Counted from the first letter of the stretch, positions 34,717 through 45,210 are shown. The stretch: DNA of 64,000 bases from Toxotes chatareus (GCA_016801885.1 JAFBJY010001467.1:1-64000); one strand, 5' to 3'. Notes: generated by a model from the letters alone, not told the origin. Translations and numbers: made by a program.

Positions 34717-34903
34717 GGTGCACCGTTCCCGGCGGCACTGCAATGCCAGGTCGATGCATGGAGTGAGCAGAGCAAGCTCCCTTTTCAGTCCCCTCTCCTA
34801 AAAACGGGTTTAATACGTTATCCCCATATAGGGGACACATCAGATATTAAACTGATGAGAACAGATACTACACTTGATCTTAGCCAAAAGGCCCAGAAGC
34901 GAT
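34717..34903 (-). ncRNA. U2 snRNA, full-length copy
   Basis: On the minus strand it starts ATCGCTTCTGGGCCTTTTGG, includes the branch-point pairing segment GTGTAGTATCTGTTC, and ends GGAACGGTGCACC: 187 nt against about 188-190 in vertebrates. U2 pairs with the intron branch site in the spliceosome. The IIa stem (TCCCC/GGGGA) and stem IV (GGCATTGCAGTGCC) differ from the common vertebrate form by paired changes that keep the stems. The Sm site is altered (GTTTTTAGG in place of ATTTTTGG), which may impair it. Variant gene or young pseudogene. Confidence 0.85.
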
Positions 34904-34927
34904 GAGTACTTTTCCCTGGCGCTATAC

Positions 34928-34958
34928 AAAGATGTTTGACTTTTCACCAACTCAAAAG
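34928..34958 (-). promoter_or_regulatory. conserved U2 upstream element (possible PSE)
   Basis: CTTTTGAGTTGGTGAAAAGT and the next 11 bases lie 25-55 bp upstream of the U2 start, where vertebrate snRNA genes carry the proximal sequence element. The same 31 bp recurs at 7453-7483 beside the U5-like sequence. Position and conservation are seen; the PSE role is inferred. Confidence 0.45.
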
Positions 34959-35012
34959 GCTCAGCCATACGGCAAAGCCAGCCAAAAATAGCTTCAACTC
35001 ATTGGTGTTCCC
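34959..35012 (-). pseudogene. U5 snRNA 3' fragment
   Basis: On the minus strand AACACCAATGAGTTGAAGC, a T-rich Sm-like site (CTATTTTTGG) and a 3' hairpin match the U5-like copy at 7.34 kb. The loop I half is missing and is replaced by the flank sequence GGCTTTGGTGGGG. Confidence 0.75.
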
Positions 35013-35199
35013 CACCAAAGCCTAAAAATAAAGCATACTAGAACAACATCTAGCACACATTTCTTCCACAAACAAGCAGCAAAGTCGGACAGGAGAGCTC
35101 ACACTTCATTTTGTCATGGAAAGGCCACGTCCACTTCCCCAATCCCAATGGGAACACAGGTAATTGTCATGACTAAACACGCCACTCTGTAGCGTACGC

Positions 35200-35292
35200 C
35201 AGAGAGCTTCTGCAGAGCAACACTGCCGCTTTGTAGACAGACTGCAAAAGCTGACATATAACTCCAAATCAACAAAGCCACCTCACAAGATG
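35200..35292 (+). repeat. flank repeat, copy 1
   Basis: AGAGAGCTTCTGCAGAGCAA, then GACAGACTGCAAAAG and AACAAAGCCACCTCAC, recur at 35,476-35,533 plus 35,884-35,935, where a retroposon splits the second copy. The unit brackets the U1 sequence and also appears, weakly, at 7665-7700. Confidence 0.8.
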
Positions 35293-35359
35293 GAGAATCT
35301 TCAACAGGTTAGCACATGGGCATTCCTGACACATTGTGTTTTCTTCTACATGCATGCAT

Positions 35360-35476
35360 CAGGGGAGAGCGTGAACGCAGTCCCCCACTACCAGAAATTA
35401 TGCAGTTGAGATTCCCACATTTGGGGAATTGGCAGGGGTTAGCACAGCCGGAGTGCAATGGCTGAGCCTCACCCTC
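35360..35476 (-). pseudogene. U1 snRNA pseudogene, 5' third missing
   Basis: The minus strand reads GAGGCTCAGCCATTGCACTC, then AATGTGGGAATCTCAACTGC, ATAATTTCTGGTAGTGGGGG and CTCTCCCCTG, matching U1 from about nt 50 to the 3' end, including the Sm-site region. The 5' splice-site pairing end and stem-loop I are absent; the flank repeat sits there instead. It cannot recognise 5' splice sites. Confidence 0.85.
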
Positions 35477-35533
35477 AGAGAGCTTCTGCAGAGCAACACT
35501 GCCGCTTTGTGGACAGACTGCAAAAGTTGACAT

Positions 35534-35883
35534 TTCATTTCATTTTCTACCGCTTAATCCTCTATCAGGGTCACGGGGGAACTGGAGCCTATCCTAGCTG
35601 CTTATGGGCGAGAGGCGGGGTACACCCTGGACTGGTCGCCAGTCAATCGCAGGGCTGACACACAAAGACAGACAACCACACACGCACACACTCACACCTA
35701 GGGGCAATTTAGAGTAGCCAATTAACCTATCCCTTTTGGTATTGTGGGAGGAAGCCGGAGTACCCGGAGAGAACCCACACAGGTACAGGGAGAACATGTA
35801 AACTCCACACAGAAGGGTCCAGACCGGGGTTCGAACCTGGAATCCTCTTGCTGTGAGGCGACAGTGCTAACCACTGCGCCGCC
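35534..35883 (+). mobile_element. retroposon (fish SINE/LINE-like repeat) with 13-bp target duplication
   Basis: A 350-bp repeat (inner motifs GGCGAGAGGCGGGGTACACC, GTAGCCAATTAACCTA, GGAGTACCCGGAGAGAACCC) is flanked by CAAAAGTTGACAT at 35,521-35,533 and 35,884-35,896. The interrupted target is the flank repeat. The type is abundant in teleost genomes; I do not fix its family. Long target duplications point to LINE-type integration. Confidence 0.8.
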
Positions 35884-35997
35884 CAAAAGTTGACATATAA
35901 CTCTAAATCAACAAAGCCACCTCACGAGATGGAGATTAACCACACTAGTTTAGGGATGATGTTTTTTTTTATTCTGAATCAAAAATGGAGATAAAAG

Positions 35998-36115
35998 GCT
36001 TATAGCACCTAGTATTCCCAGGTGGTGTCCCATCCAAGTTCTAACCAGGCCCTACTCTACTTATCTTTCAAGATCAGTCGAGATTGGACGTGCCCAGGGT
36101 GGTATGGCCGTGAGC
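35998..36115 (-). pseudogene. 5S rRNA-like sequence, probably pseudogene
   Basis: On the minus strand it starts GCTCACGGCCATACCACCCT, contains GCCTGGTTAGAACTTGGATG and ends ACTAGGTGCTATAAGC, against about 120 nt for 5S. The internal promoter blocks are both changed (AGATAAGTAGAGTAG; TGGATGGGACACCACCTG), so transcription by RNA polymerase III is doubtful. A T4 run follows (plus 35,994-35,997). Confidence 0.85.
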
Positions 36116-36485
36116 AACACCAATCCATACAAAAAGTCTCTTTATACATGCTAAAACAACAAATCCAAAGTTTAATAGGGACAATAATCATCTCGATTTC
36201 TCTACAAATCCAAGCACAAGAAGCAATCAAAAATCACCTTATCCACCTGATGAGAATTCTCTGACTATCCATCATCTGATAAAGGCTGTTACTGAGTCTG
36301 ATCACTTATAGATCCATTCCTGTCCAACACTGAGTAAGATGTAAGATGTAAGATGGAAATATTTAAAACAGCTACTTTTTGTGTGTGTGCCCAAACACTT
36401 TTGGGCTGAACATCGTGTTCTTGTGTGCTTAAATATCACATGAAGTTAACAAACAAATCATCTGAACAAAACATTTCACTAAATG
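36116..36485. other. no gene recognised
   Basis: A short AT-rich spacer. No recognisable feature. Confidence 0.4.
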
Positions 36486-36780
36486 AACTAAACACTGACA
36501 TGAACTACTAACATGTATTGACTTACTGAAAACCTTGGAGGTGATCTGGACTTTCCTCTGGTTTCCTCTTGTCCTTCTAACAGCAGTAGCTCCTCCCTTC
36601 CTTGTCAATAATTGTGCAGAAATATCTGAGTGCTTCTTTCTTCCTAAATCATGAGCAAGTCCTGTCCAGTCCAACTGTTTCTGCTCCTGTTTGACTTCTG
36701 AACTTGTCTCTGGCTGTGTGTCCACTTACTGCAGCCTGTGACATCAGGCTGTAGCATGTTGATACATCAAAGGCATCAAA
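36486..36780 (-). repeat. four-copy block, copy 2
   Basis: Matches the 14,386 block, with a few substitutions (for example the frame reads AVRRTRGNQRKVQ rather than AVTRTRGNYRKVQ) and the same donor-like TTTTCAGTAAGTCAA. A CA microsatellite follows. It lies outside the large segmental duplication, so the block moved or was duplicated separately. Confidence 0.6.
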
Positions 36781-37058
36781 GGACAAACACACACACACAT
36801 AGTGGTACTTATATCTTTGTGAGGACACTCTCTGGCATAATGCATTCCCTCGCCCTAACCTCTCTCTCTTAGCATCTCAGACTTATGTCAGTACCTGTGC
36901 CTCTGTCAAAGAATACAAAAAAAACACTAGACCTGTACACACAAAGTCATGTATTCATGTAGTCATCTGTGAATGTGTGTTTGATGAGTGCAAAGTGAAA
37001 ATGCAGCATGAACCTTGTTTTTGTAAAAGCTTCTCTTGTTTCATTTGCTTCCTACAAC

Positions 37059-37728
37059 TGTAACAGGTATAGTGAACCCAGTTGCAGCACAAATCAGCAT
37101 AAACAGTCTTTATTCAGCAAGCACACTATAAACCAGAGGATGCAGTGCAGGTGAGTACAACAGGATTCGAATTCGGGTCTCCCGTGTGCAAGGCAAGCAC
37201 TTGACCACAGGACAAACAGGGCAGACAGGGAGTATGGGAGAATCGTGAGCAGGTAATCAGTCCAACAGTTCTTAACTGGCTCCACGAGTTCAGGGAAGAG
37301 AAGTGTCTCTAACTCACTGCTGGTGAAGTCTTGCTGGAAGGTGGTTTAGAATAAGGGCTTGGCGTGGATCCAGAGGAGCTGAGGACAGAGGGGATGAGCC
37401 GGGGAGGTGAAGCTGGGAGCCGAGCAGCCACAGACAGGTGAAGAATGGAGAACAGGCAGGCAGTACTCGTAGTCGAAGACAGAAGGCTGGTGGGTTACCG
37501 GGGCAGAGACGTGAAGCAAGGTCAGGAGCAAAACAGGTCGATAACAGGTAAGCAGTCCGGAAATAAGTGCTGGAGAGTCAGGCATGTGAGCGAAGACAAT
37601 CTGGCAAAGAGTGAGGGGATAAGGCTGCATATATACTGGGTTGATTGGTGGGCAGGTGGAAGTAGTTGGGCAGATGAGGGTGTGTGGCTGAGCAGCAGGG
37701 CAGGAGAGGTGCAGAGCAGAATGTGACA
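37059..37728 (-). mobile_element. solo LTR, 5-bp target duplication
   Basis: The element starts TGTAACAGG and ends GAATGTGACA on the plus strand, so the minus strand reads TG...CA. ACAAC flanks both sides (37,054-37,058 and 37,729-37,733). An AATAAAG signal lies near the minus-strand 3' end (about 37,110), and the minus strand is pyrimidine-rich upstream. There is no internal region. The minus-strand frame of 133 codons inside is a by-product. Confidence 0.85.
37155..37222 (-). other. tRNA-like stretch inside the solo LTR
   Basis: Read on the minus strand, GTGGTCAAGTGCTTGCC, CACGGGAGACCCG and ATTCGAATCC resemble the D-arm, anticodon and T-arm of a glycine-type tRNA with a shortened D-loop. 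The T-loop is close to the B-box consensus. No cloverleaf was verified. Confidence 0.35.
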
Positions 37729-37733
37729 ACAAC

Positions 37734-38696
37734 TGTATATTTTTCAAGCATCATCTGTCATATTGAAGAAATAAGTTCATTCAGTAGCGTTATTTCTTTT
37801 TATTGTCATCATGTACAGTGGACTCGCTCACAGCTGCTTCTTAGTTACACAGTTTACATTTCCTGATTTGAGGGTGAGGGAGGTGTGTGGAGGAAAAACA
37901 AAGCAGTAGCTCCCTCAGAGAGGATCAATGAATGAGGCCAACTGATTGTATAAACACCTGAGAGCAGAATGATAAAGAATACCATGATCAGAATTATTTT
38001 CTTTCTGGTGAAGAACAGATTGAATATGGAGGCTCCATTGCATCTTCAGCAAGCAGCTGAACTCCTCCTCTTCTTTCTTCTCAGCAGTCCTGCCTCTCTT
38101 TCTTCCCTCTGAGCTCCTCAGGCTGCTGAGCTGTAGGACTCTTCAGACTAACTGCTACAGACGGCTCCACTATGGCTCTGATTTGTCTGCTAAATAAAGC
38201 TGTTTGACAGTTGATTTAAACACCATGTACAGTTCAGCAGCTCTGAGGAGAAGAAGTGAATCAGTGTCTCAGTGTCCAGGTAAATGGGAGCTTCACCTTT
38301 TTGTCTCTGTGTCTTCTGTGAGCCAGTGGAGGAGTTTCTGTGGATGAAGATACTGAATGTTAGTTGGAACATCTGCACAGATTATAGTACAATGTGACTC
38401 ACAGAGAAATACATCAGATCAATGAAGCAGATGCATCATGAAGCAATAAGACTGTCAATTGTATCAATGTCAGTGTTTCAGTATATAGTGTTTTTCTTGT
38501 TAGTGAGGTTGTGAATAATTTTCAGTGTTCAGCACTTGAATTGTACTGTAGTACTCTGCACTGAATTCAACTTTAATTAGACTCTGATACTGAGAACATA
38601 AATAACAAAACACACACTTGATCTCTCTCACACACACATTTTATGTGAATGTGTGTGTGTGTGTGTAAACCACTGTGCAGAATAGAGTCTCACTGT
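37734..38696. other. no gene recognised
   Basis: Unique AT-rich sequence with a CA/GT microsatellite near 38,630-38,670. Confidence 0.4.
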
Positions 38697-38703
38697 GAAC
38701 TAT

Positions 38704-39853
38704 AGATGGAGAGATAGAGAGCTTTATTGTCACTTGCACAGAAGTGCAGGCGAGATTACATTACATTAAATTACATTAACACAATAATCACATTATGACT
38801 TTTGTTCACAGTACACGTGGAAACGTGCTGGAATTTTTTCATGGACACTTGGGGGTGGGGCAGAAGATAAGGTGCGGAGGCAGACGGTAGATGGGGGGCG
38901 GGTCGGGAGGGGAATGTGTGTGCATCAGTCTATGAGAAGTGTTTGCGATTTGTATGACCTAGACTGCCAGGATGTTTACAGGTCAGATCATCAGTTGTCC
39001 TTGAAGGGAGATACGAGCTGCATAGGAATTTGATAGGAGCACAGCTGCTGAGCTATTCTTCCAGGCCAGGAGACGGGGAGGGGGAGGGGGCGAGGGACAG
39101 AAACAATACAGCCAATATGCAAGAAGCAATTTGTCAATCCGCAATCAATTTATCCAGATCAGTAATCAATCAGTCTCTGGCCTCAGTGCTCATCATCCCC
39201 TGCAGATGCATGGAGTAGCTTCAACATCTCCTCAAGCTTGACAGACAGTCCCTTCACCGTTCTCAACAGGTGTTCGGACTGTCTTCCGATGTTATCAATC
39301 TGTCTCCGTCCCTCCTCAGATCGGGCTGAGATGTCACTGATCAGTCCTTCGATCCGAGCTATCTTCTGGTGGAATTCCGTCAGCCGAGTACCCATGAACC
39401 CGAGGTGCTGTTTTATCTCCACGCTTAGCGGTAGTGCCGATTTGCCATCAGCGGTTTTTCCATTTCTCCGATAGATCAGGACAATACCCAGGCCAATCAA
39501 TAGTATCCCTGCTATCAATGGCCAATAAATAAATAGATCCTCCACGTCTTCCGGGGACAGCGCTTCCAGACATACCAGACACCAGGAGTCCCAGGTATCT
39601 TGGACATATCCCGCAGCAAATGTCCCCTCAGGGCAGAGTGGTTCTCCCGGTGATTCTTTTCTTTGTGGGAAAGTTTTGTCCAATGCACTGAGTGACCCGT
39701 TAATTAGCTCCATATCAAAAAAATATGCCAAGAGTAGCAGAGCAGGGTGTTCAGGAAAGAAAGTCACAAAAAGACTAGAGAAAACAAGAAGCAAGCCAAA
39801 AGAAAGCAGGAGCAGTCAGAAACACGTCTGCACTCCTCAGAGGCAGATAATAA
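38704..39853 (-). mobile_element. membrane-ORF retroposon, copy 2, with 7-bp direct repeats
   Basis: This is the opposite-strand relative of 31,095-32,322, sharing the leader, ORF, 3' UTR and AATAAAG, but with a degenerate tail. GAACTAT occurs at 38,697-38,703 and at 39,854-39,860, a candidate 7-bp target duplication. The ORF is the more complete of the two. Confidence 0.75.
39183..39713 (-). CDS. single-pass membrane protein with coiled tail (retroposon ORF), copy 2
   Basis: MELINGSLSAL begins a 176-residue frame ending HASAGDDEH. The start shared with copy 1 is chosen; an upstream in-frame ATG (39,794) would add 27 hydrophobic residues, but copy 1 has a stop in that stretch. Layout: a short N-terminal part with two or three cysteines, a transmembrane span (PLIAGILLIGLGIVLIYRR), and a long charged helix with heptad-like spacing (RLTEFHQKIARIEGLISDIS, then ENIGRQSEHL-type). 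Copy 1 and copy 2 differ by about 20 residues by eye, with no gaps until the C-terminus, which suggests that the protein was conserved in the source element. Function unknown. Confidence 0.65.
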   Translation of the reverse strand: MELINGSLSALDKTFPQRKESPGEPLCPEGTFAAGYVQDTWDSWCLVCLEALSPEDVEDLFIYWPLIAGILLIGLGIVLIYRRNGKTADGKSALPLSVEIKQHLGFMGTRLTEFHQKIARIEGLISDISARSEEGRRQIDNIGRQSEHLLRTVKGLSVKLEEMLKLLHASAGDDEH

Positions 39854-39860
39854 GAACTAT

Positions 39861-42484
39861 CTGCTGCCTCTTAATGTTGTCTCTCTTTGGTGGACACCAC
39901 AAGGTCACACTCAGTCATGGAAAACAGAGGAAGGTGGAAAACGACAGAGGAGAAAAGTGAAAACTGGTGTGTGTGTGTGTGACAGAGAGAAAGAGAGAGA
40001 GAAGGTGAGGGAGGTGTGTCAGGTGTATTTGTCTGAAAAAGAATTATACAATTTACTTCAAGTGATGATGCTGTCTGGAGGAAGAAGAACATTTAAGCAG
40101 GTGACACATCAGAGCTGCTGTTAATTCATTGACGTGACGTCATCAGGTCGACTTTTTCCTGATTTTAGTGAAAACTAAACTTTATAAACTTTGATTTAGA
40201 GTCTAAGGTAAAGGAGGAAACATCAGATGTGTCACTGTTGTCAGTCTCTGTTTGCTCTGTAAAGGGTTGCTCAGTGTCCTCAGTGCATCTTTCTCTGCTT
40301 TTCTTTTTCTGTTGATGCTACACCTGTAATTGAACATGATCTTGGTACAGATCAGTGTTACTGACAGTGGTTTAGGTTTGATCGGCATATAGGTTTTCTG
40401 CCTTATTCATTCACTGCCAAGATTTGACACCTACACAGCTACACACACTGTCACATTGTCAGATGTTGCACAGCTGGACGACATAAAGATTCCCACCATT
40501 GTCACAACTGACTGGCATTAGCTATGGACACAGACAGGGAGCAGCCTGTCACAGCAGGAGAGGCGAGGATGGGAACAGTGGGGAGCAAAAAGTTGTCCCA
40601 GAGGTGAGATACAAGACTGGCACAGACAGTGATAGAGGTTTAAAGGATAATTGCAGTTTATTTCAACCCGACATATTTCCCTTATACCTGACTATTGTGG
40701 ATCTAACCCTAACCCTCATCACCAGCCCACACTTTCTTTCACTTTTCAAATAAAAATGACTATTAACATTTTTACATGAATCATTTTAAACATTTGTCTC
40801 TGAGTCTGAACCAAAAGTAACCACAGAAAGTAGCTGCCTGGAACGACCATTACTCTGATTTATAGGGACCTACATACCCACTTTAAATCTTTAGAATGAC
40901 AACCTGCTGTTTGGGATCTGAGTCTCTCTTAGAGTCCCAGGGTTGGGTTGTGTGACTGTGCTGTGATCACTAACATTTATTTTGTAATATTGTTCTGCTG
41001 TCCTTCTGGTATCCTGCCCAGCATGAGATCACTCACACATTTACAGAGTGTGAACCATGTGTGAATGCATTACACCATCACACCGAAGCTCCACTCTGGC
41101 AGGTGAAAAGTAGCAGCTGAACTGCAGCATGTGGACAGAAGGAGGAATATATCTGTCTACACCCTGCAACAGTAGAGTCAGTGGAGACGAGGCTGCAGTG
41201 CAGGAGAACTGGACTTGGGATCTGGGGGAAAAAAAGTGTAGGATGGAAATAAGAGATGATAGAGAGATGATTGTGCAACTGTGATTTCATCAATTTGAAG
41301 TAACACTGAAAGTATGGAATCATATGAGAAAAATAAAAGTGTAAACAGTGATAATTGTTTTGTACTGTAGAGAGAACAGCAGGCGTCTCTGCCTCTTTCC
41401 ATGGTGCTGACTGAGAGCTTGTTAATGCTTCACTTCACAGTCCACATTGTTTGGAGTTGATGAAAATCTACAGCAACAGGATTAAAAATAAAGTAGCAAC
41501 TCTCATAAACCTTCAAATGATTCTTTTTTAAAACTAATTGTCTTCATCCTGTGTTGCAGATAATAATATGTGTGAACTTCATTATAGAGGCTAATGGGCT
41601 CATTATTGGCTAATTGCAGCAGGTTACTGCCATCAGCCTGGAGGCCACTTTATGCTACTTCCAACAGGATTTCAGCAGATATATTAACATGAATGTTGTT
41701 CACACTCCATCTATCTGTTAGTAGTTGTGTACAGTTCAGCTGCTGCTGTCCTTGGTGCTGAATTCACCAACCCAGCTGAATGGTCCTGAGTGAACAGTGA
41801 ACACATGAATATCTCTTAGCTCTTAGCTTAGTTAAGTGGAGAAGCACTTTTATTTGTGGAGCATCTATCAAATCAGTCCAGAGTGAGTCCTCAGGGTCTA
41901 AAAGATCTCACAGCTTCTTCTCTCAGTCAACACAGCCTCAGATTCACCAACATTAGCTTGACACACTGACATCCAAAGGTTTGCTGGAGGACAGAAACAC
42001 TGTGGGCTGGAAATGAATTATGAAACAAGGCTCTTAGTGAAGTTCTTTGTTCTTTCTATCCTGTGACAGTGGAAATAAAAAGTTGTGTTGAGTAAATGTC
42101 CATCATTTACACTTTACTGTTGGACAAATAATAATAATAATGTTTCTTCTGTAGATGTTCTCACTGCAGCTCGAGGGAAGAATAAAAGGTAAAGAAACAG
42201 CTTCAGTGGCTCTGACAGAACTAAGTGGAATAAATCTGCTGTCACGCTTGTTTGCACACAGATAACTGGCTTTATCCAATGAGACCAATTAGACTGTCAT
42301 ATATCAAAAGTGGAAAATGTGCTAATTTTCCATATGAGCTGTCGTCTTCACCTTTTCCTCAGCTCATGTTTTTAGAATTATAAAGGCAGATACTTGAGTC
42401 TGACTCATGTTGTTTCCTGCATTCATCAGTTCATCTTCTGCCTTAAGGAAAATAAACTCACATGCATGTATTTAAACTACACAT
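39861..42484. other. no gene recognised
   Basis: AT-rich sequence with a short (GT)n at 39,966-39,981. The short frames at 40,499 and 41,078 show no motif. Confidence 0.4.
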
Positions 42485-43705
42485 GGTCAGTGTCAGTGAA
42501 CATCACACAACTTTAATATGTGATAAAAGAACTTTTTTTTTTCTTCTGGACATTAGACAGTGTCCACTGTGACCGTCCACCTGAGTATGAATGTTTGCAG
42601 AGACAGAATAACACAGAGACAAACTGCTGGCTAAGATCCCATCAGAGACCAGCAAACACTTTGTGTTGCTTCCTCCTCCCATTCCCTCCTCTTCACTGGC
42701 TTCACTTCACTCCATGTGACAAATCATGGTTGTGGTCCTGAATGAAATGAGTTGGACTTGTCCAGATTATTCCTGCTGTCAGTCCTGAACCATGAAACGC
42801 TGCTTTAGTAGCAACATACTGAGCACACACTCAGAGACAGAGACAGAGGACTCACACTCAGACACAGTCTCTTCCTCTCTGTATAAAAGTTCCGCTAGGG
42901 GTCGCTAATGTCCGTGTGAAAGCAGCAGAAGAAGCAGAGACAGAGTCTCCAGCTCTTGTGTTCATCAGCAGCGTTCACACTGGGATTTCTTCCTCCGCTC
43001 GGCTTCATCTGCAGCGCTTTCTCTTCTGGAAATGAACCGCAGGACACGGAGCTTCGTCGGGAAGAGCGCGGAGCTTTTGCAGCTGATTAAAGGACACCAT
43101 GCTTTACTTCTGGATACACACCGTGTGGATCCCCGCCGTCGCTTTCCTCTTTGGATTTCAAGGCAACGGATCGTTTCATTCTTTTCATCTCATGTCCTGG
43201 CGTTTTCCACCAGGTAACACCGGAGCCATATTATGTTTCACACATAATGGATTTGTTTTTCCACAGTTTGCTACAGTTTAGTGTATTTAGTGTATGTGGT
43301 TGTAGTGAGCGAGGGAGTGAGAGAATGAATACAGGAAGACAGATGGATCAACACGGTGAACAAAACATACAGGTGTACAATGACAGTGTTGTGGTAAATC
43401 TGAGTTCCAATCCAATATCATAATACAGAGAGGGAATATATACTTCATTAAAATGAGCAGTGAAAGAGCACAGACGAGTCACATCAATTCACTGAACTCC
43501 TCCTGTCACAGTCACAGAATAATGATCACATTACTATAGAAACTTCTGGATAAATGATGGAACAGTTCGTCATTTTCTCCGACCACCAAGAAAATGTGTT
43601 TTTCTTTTAATCTTGAAAGTCTTTAAAACGAGTTTTGTGAGAAAAAAAGCCAAAAATTGCAGAAGAAATTTTCTCTCTCTCTTCCAAAACTTTCAAGAGT
43701 CATTA
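42485..43705. repeat. segmental duplication, copy 2, left part
   Basis: Same-orientation match to 11,655-13,195 (see there). The copy ends just before an insertion-rich stretch. Confidence 0.85.
43032..43212 (+). pseudogene. candidate first exon with intact donor
   Basis: The donor CACCAG|GTAACA at 43,213 is intact. Two frames are open over it: MNRRTRSFVGKSAELLQLIK from 43,032 and MLYFWIHTVWIPAVAFLFGF from 43,099, the second looking like a signal peptide. Upstream there is a leader with AGCAGAAGAAGCAGAGACAG. I cannot link it to a second exon, and I do not recognise the gene. Confidence 0.35.
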
Positions 43706-44407
43706 TTCTGTCCTGGCTGACAGATAGCGAACAAATAAAAGACCCAGTAGATTTTTCTTACTGCTTTACTGACTCTTCTTATGACTTTTGTAAAACTGAA
43801 ACACAAATAGATACACAATATGTTACAAAATAATTATTATCACATGCTACAGTTCACATCAGAACACACAATGAAGCTAAACAATAAGGTAAATTATCTA
43901 TAATGGCTTAACTAGCTTCTTGCTAGCGCTTAGGTGAGCGATTAGCATGTTTTCTTAAACTTAAAATAACCTCTCAAACGCTACCTCAAATAAGACCCCA
44001 GTGCCACAAACAAACAAACAAAATGCATTCACTCATACCGTCGGTTCCATTCCAAGGATCGACAATCAACTTTGTGGCGGAGCACTCGAACATTGCTACA
44101 CACACCAGTCCGGCAGAAAAGCTGCAGTACGCAGAAAACGTCACTAGGTGGAGCTCAACCCCACACAACACAACATAACTTTATTGAAAAACATCATCAA
44201 ACATCAAACATCATCATCATGGAGAGTATAGGACTTACAGCAAATCAGGATCTGTATTGATCACTGTTCATTGTTTTACCTGATGCTGCTCTGACATAAC
44301 AAACTATAACTACTTGCAGAATAAAGTGTGTGTGCATCTTAAAATAAGGGTTAGTCGACACATTAAGGTCTCATCTATCTGCACAAACAAATCTCTCTTG
44401 TGTTCTA
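43706..44407. other. insertion absent from duplication copy 1
   Basis: This and 48,091-48,490 have no counterpart at 13,190-13,230 in copy 1. No gene or terminal repeats were recognised. Confidence 0.4.
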
Positions 44408-44476
44408 TAGACCCTTTTACTGTTTGTACACAATGATGACGTAAAACGTATGCGCGCGCATGTTGGCAACGGAAGT

Positions 44477-44913
44477 ATGGCAGGAATCAGTAGTTTGTCA
44501 ACCTACGCGAGTGGATTATCCATCAAAGATCGCGAATGTTACTTTAACAAGCTGACTTTGTCAAATGGTATCCGGCTACCAGATCCGTGTGCAATAGTGG
44601 AGTGGGTAGAAGATGTTAGTAAGTGGCCGAATATACAGTGGCCAGACATTTATACGTATTTGGTTGAGAAACCGAGCGTGTACACCAGAGAGAAATTACG
44701 AGCTTACAAGTCACTGGATGCTTATGAATACGTACTCTGTGGTCATGTACAGAACGTCAAATATCATGAAATAGACTCGGAGTTTTGTGTGTTGAAATCC
44801 GAGGTTCTACCTAGTCAAAGACAAGGACACAAGACAACCATGTATGAGGCTTGGGTTATAATCAACCAACAACAAAACTACGTCCTCACAGCGAACTGCA
44901 CCTGTATGGCGGG
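44477..44913 (+). pseudogene. SWIM/YqaJ-type transposon accessory protein, exon 1
   Basis: MAGISSLSTYASGLSIKDRE starts the exon just inside the TIR; CTCMAG ends it at GTAAGT (44,914). This is the N-terminal part of the nuclease-like protein found beside the transposase in these elements, carrying a SWIM-type CxC zinc motif. The exon is open. Spliced to 45,211 it would read CTCMAGLGHAAVMQLQSYSK, but the later SWIM cysteine and histidine are gone, so the finger is eroded. Confidence 0.7.
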
Positions 44914-45210
44914 GTAAGTAGTAGCTTATTTTGGTGTTGTGGGCTTGTAGCTAACATACTTCAGAGCTCTATACGTAGCTGACATGCAAAGGCAAATTAT
45001 GCTTCTGTGTTACTGTCCTTTCAGATTTAAGCTAGGCTATACTCTCCTTTCCATATCAAAAAGTCGTATGCCTTGCCTCTGAGACATTCTCATAACCAGG
45101 GTTTGAAACAATATTTTAATGAAATACACAGTGGCAACAGGTTCAAAATTCAACAGTTCAATTCAAACAATTCAAAATCAACCAGTATGTATGTTCTTGT
45201 GAATTTTCAG

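Noticed and set aside
37346..37747. 133-codon minus-strand frame
   Set aside because: It lies within and crosses the end of the solo LTR, so it is LTR sequence.
43986..44171. 61-codon minus-strand frame before the DNA transposon
   Set aside because: No motif and no second copy; probably chance.
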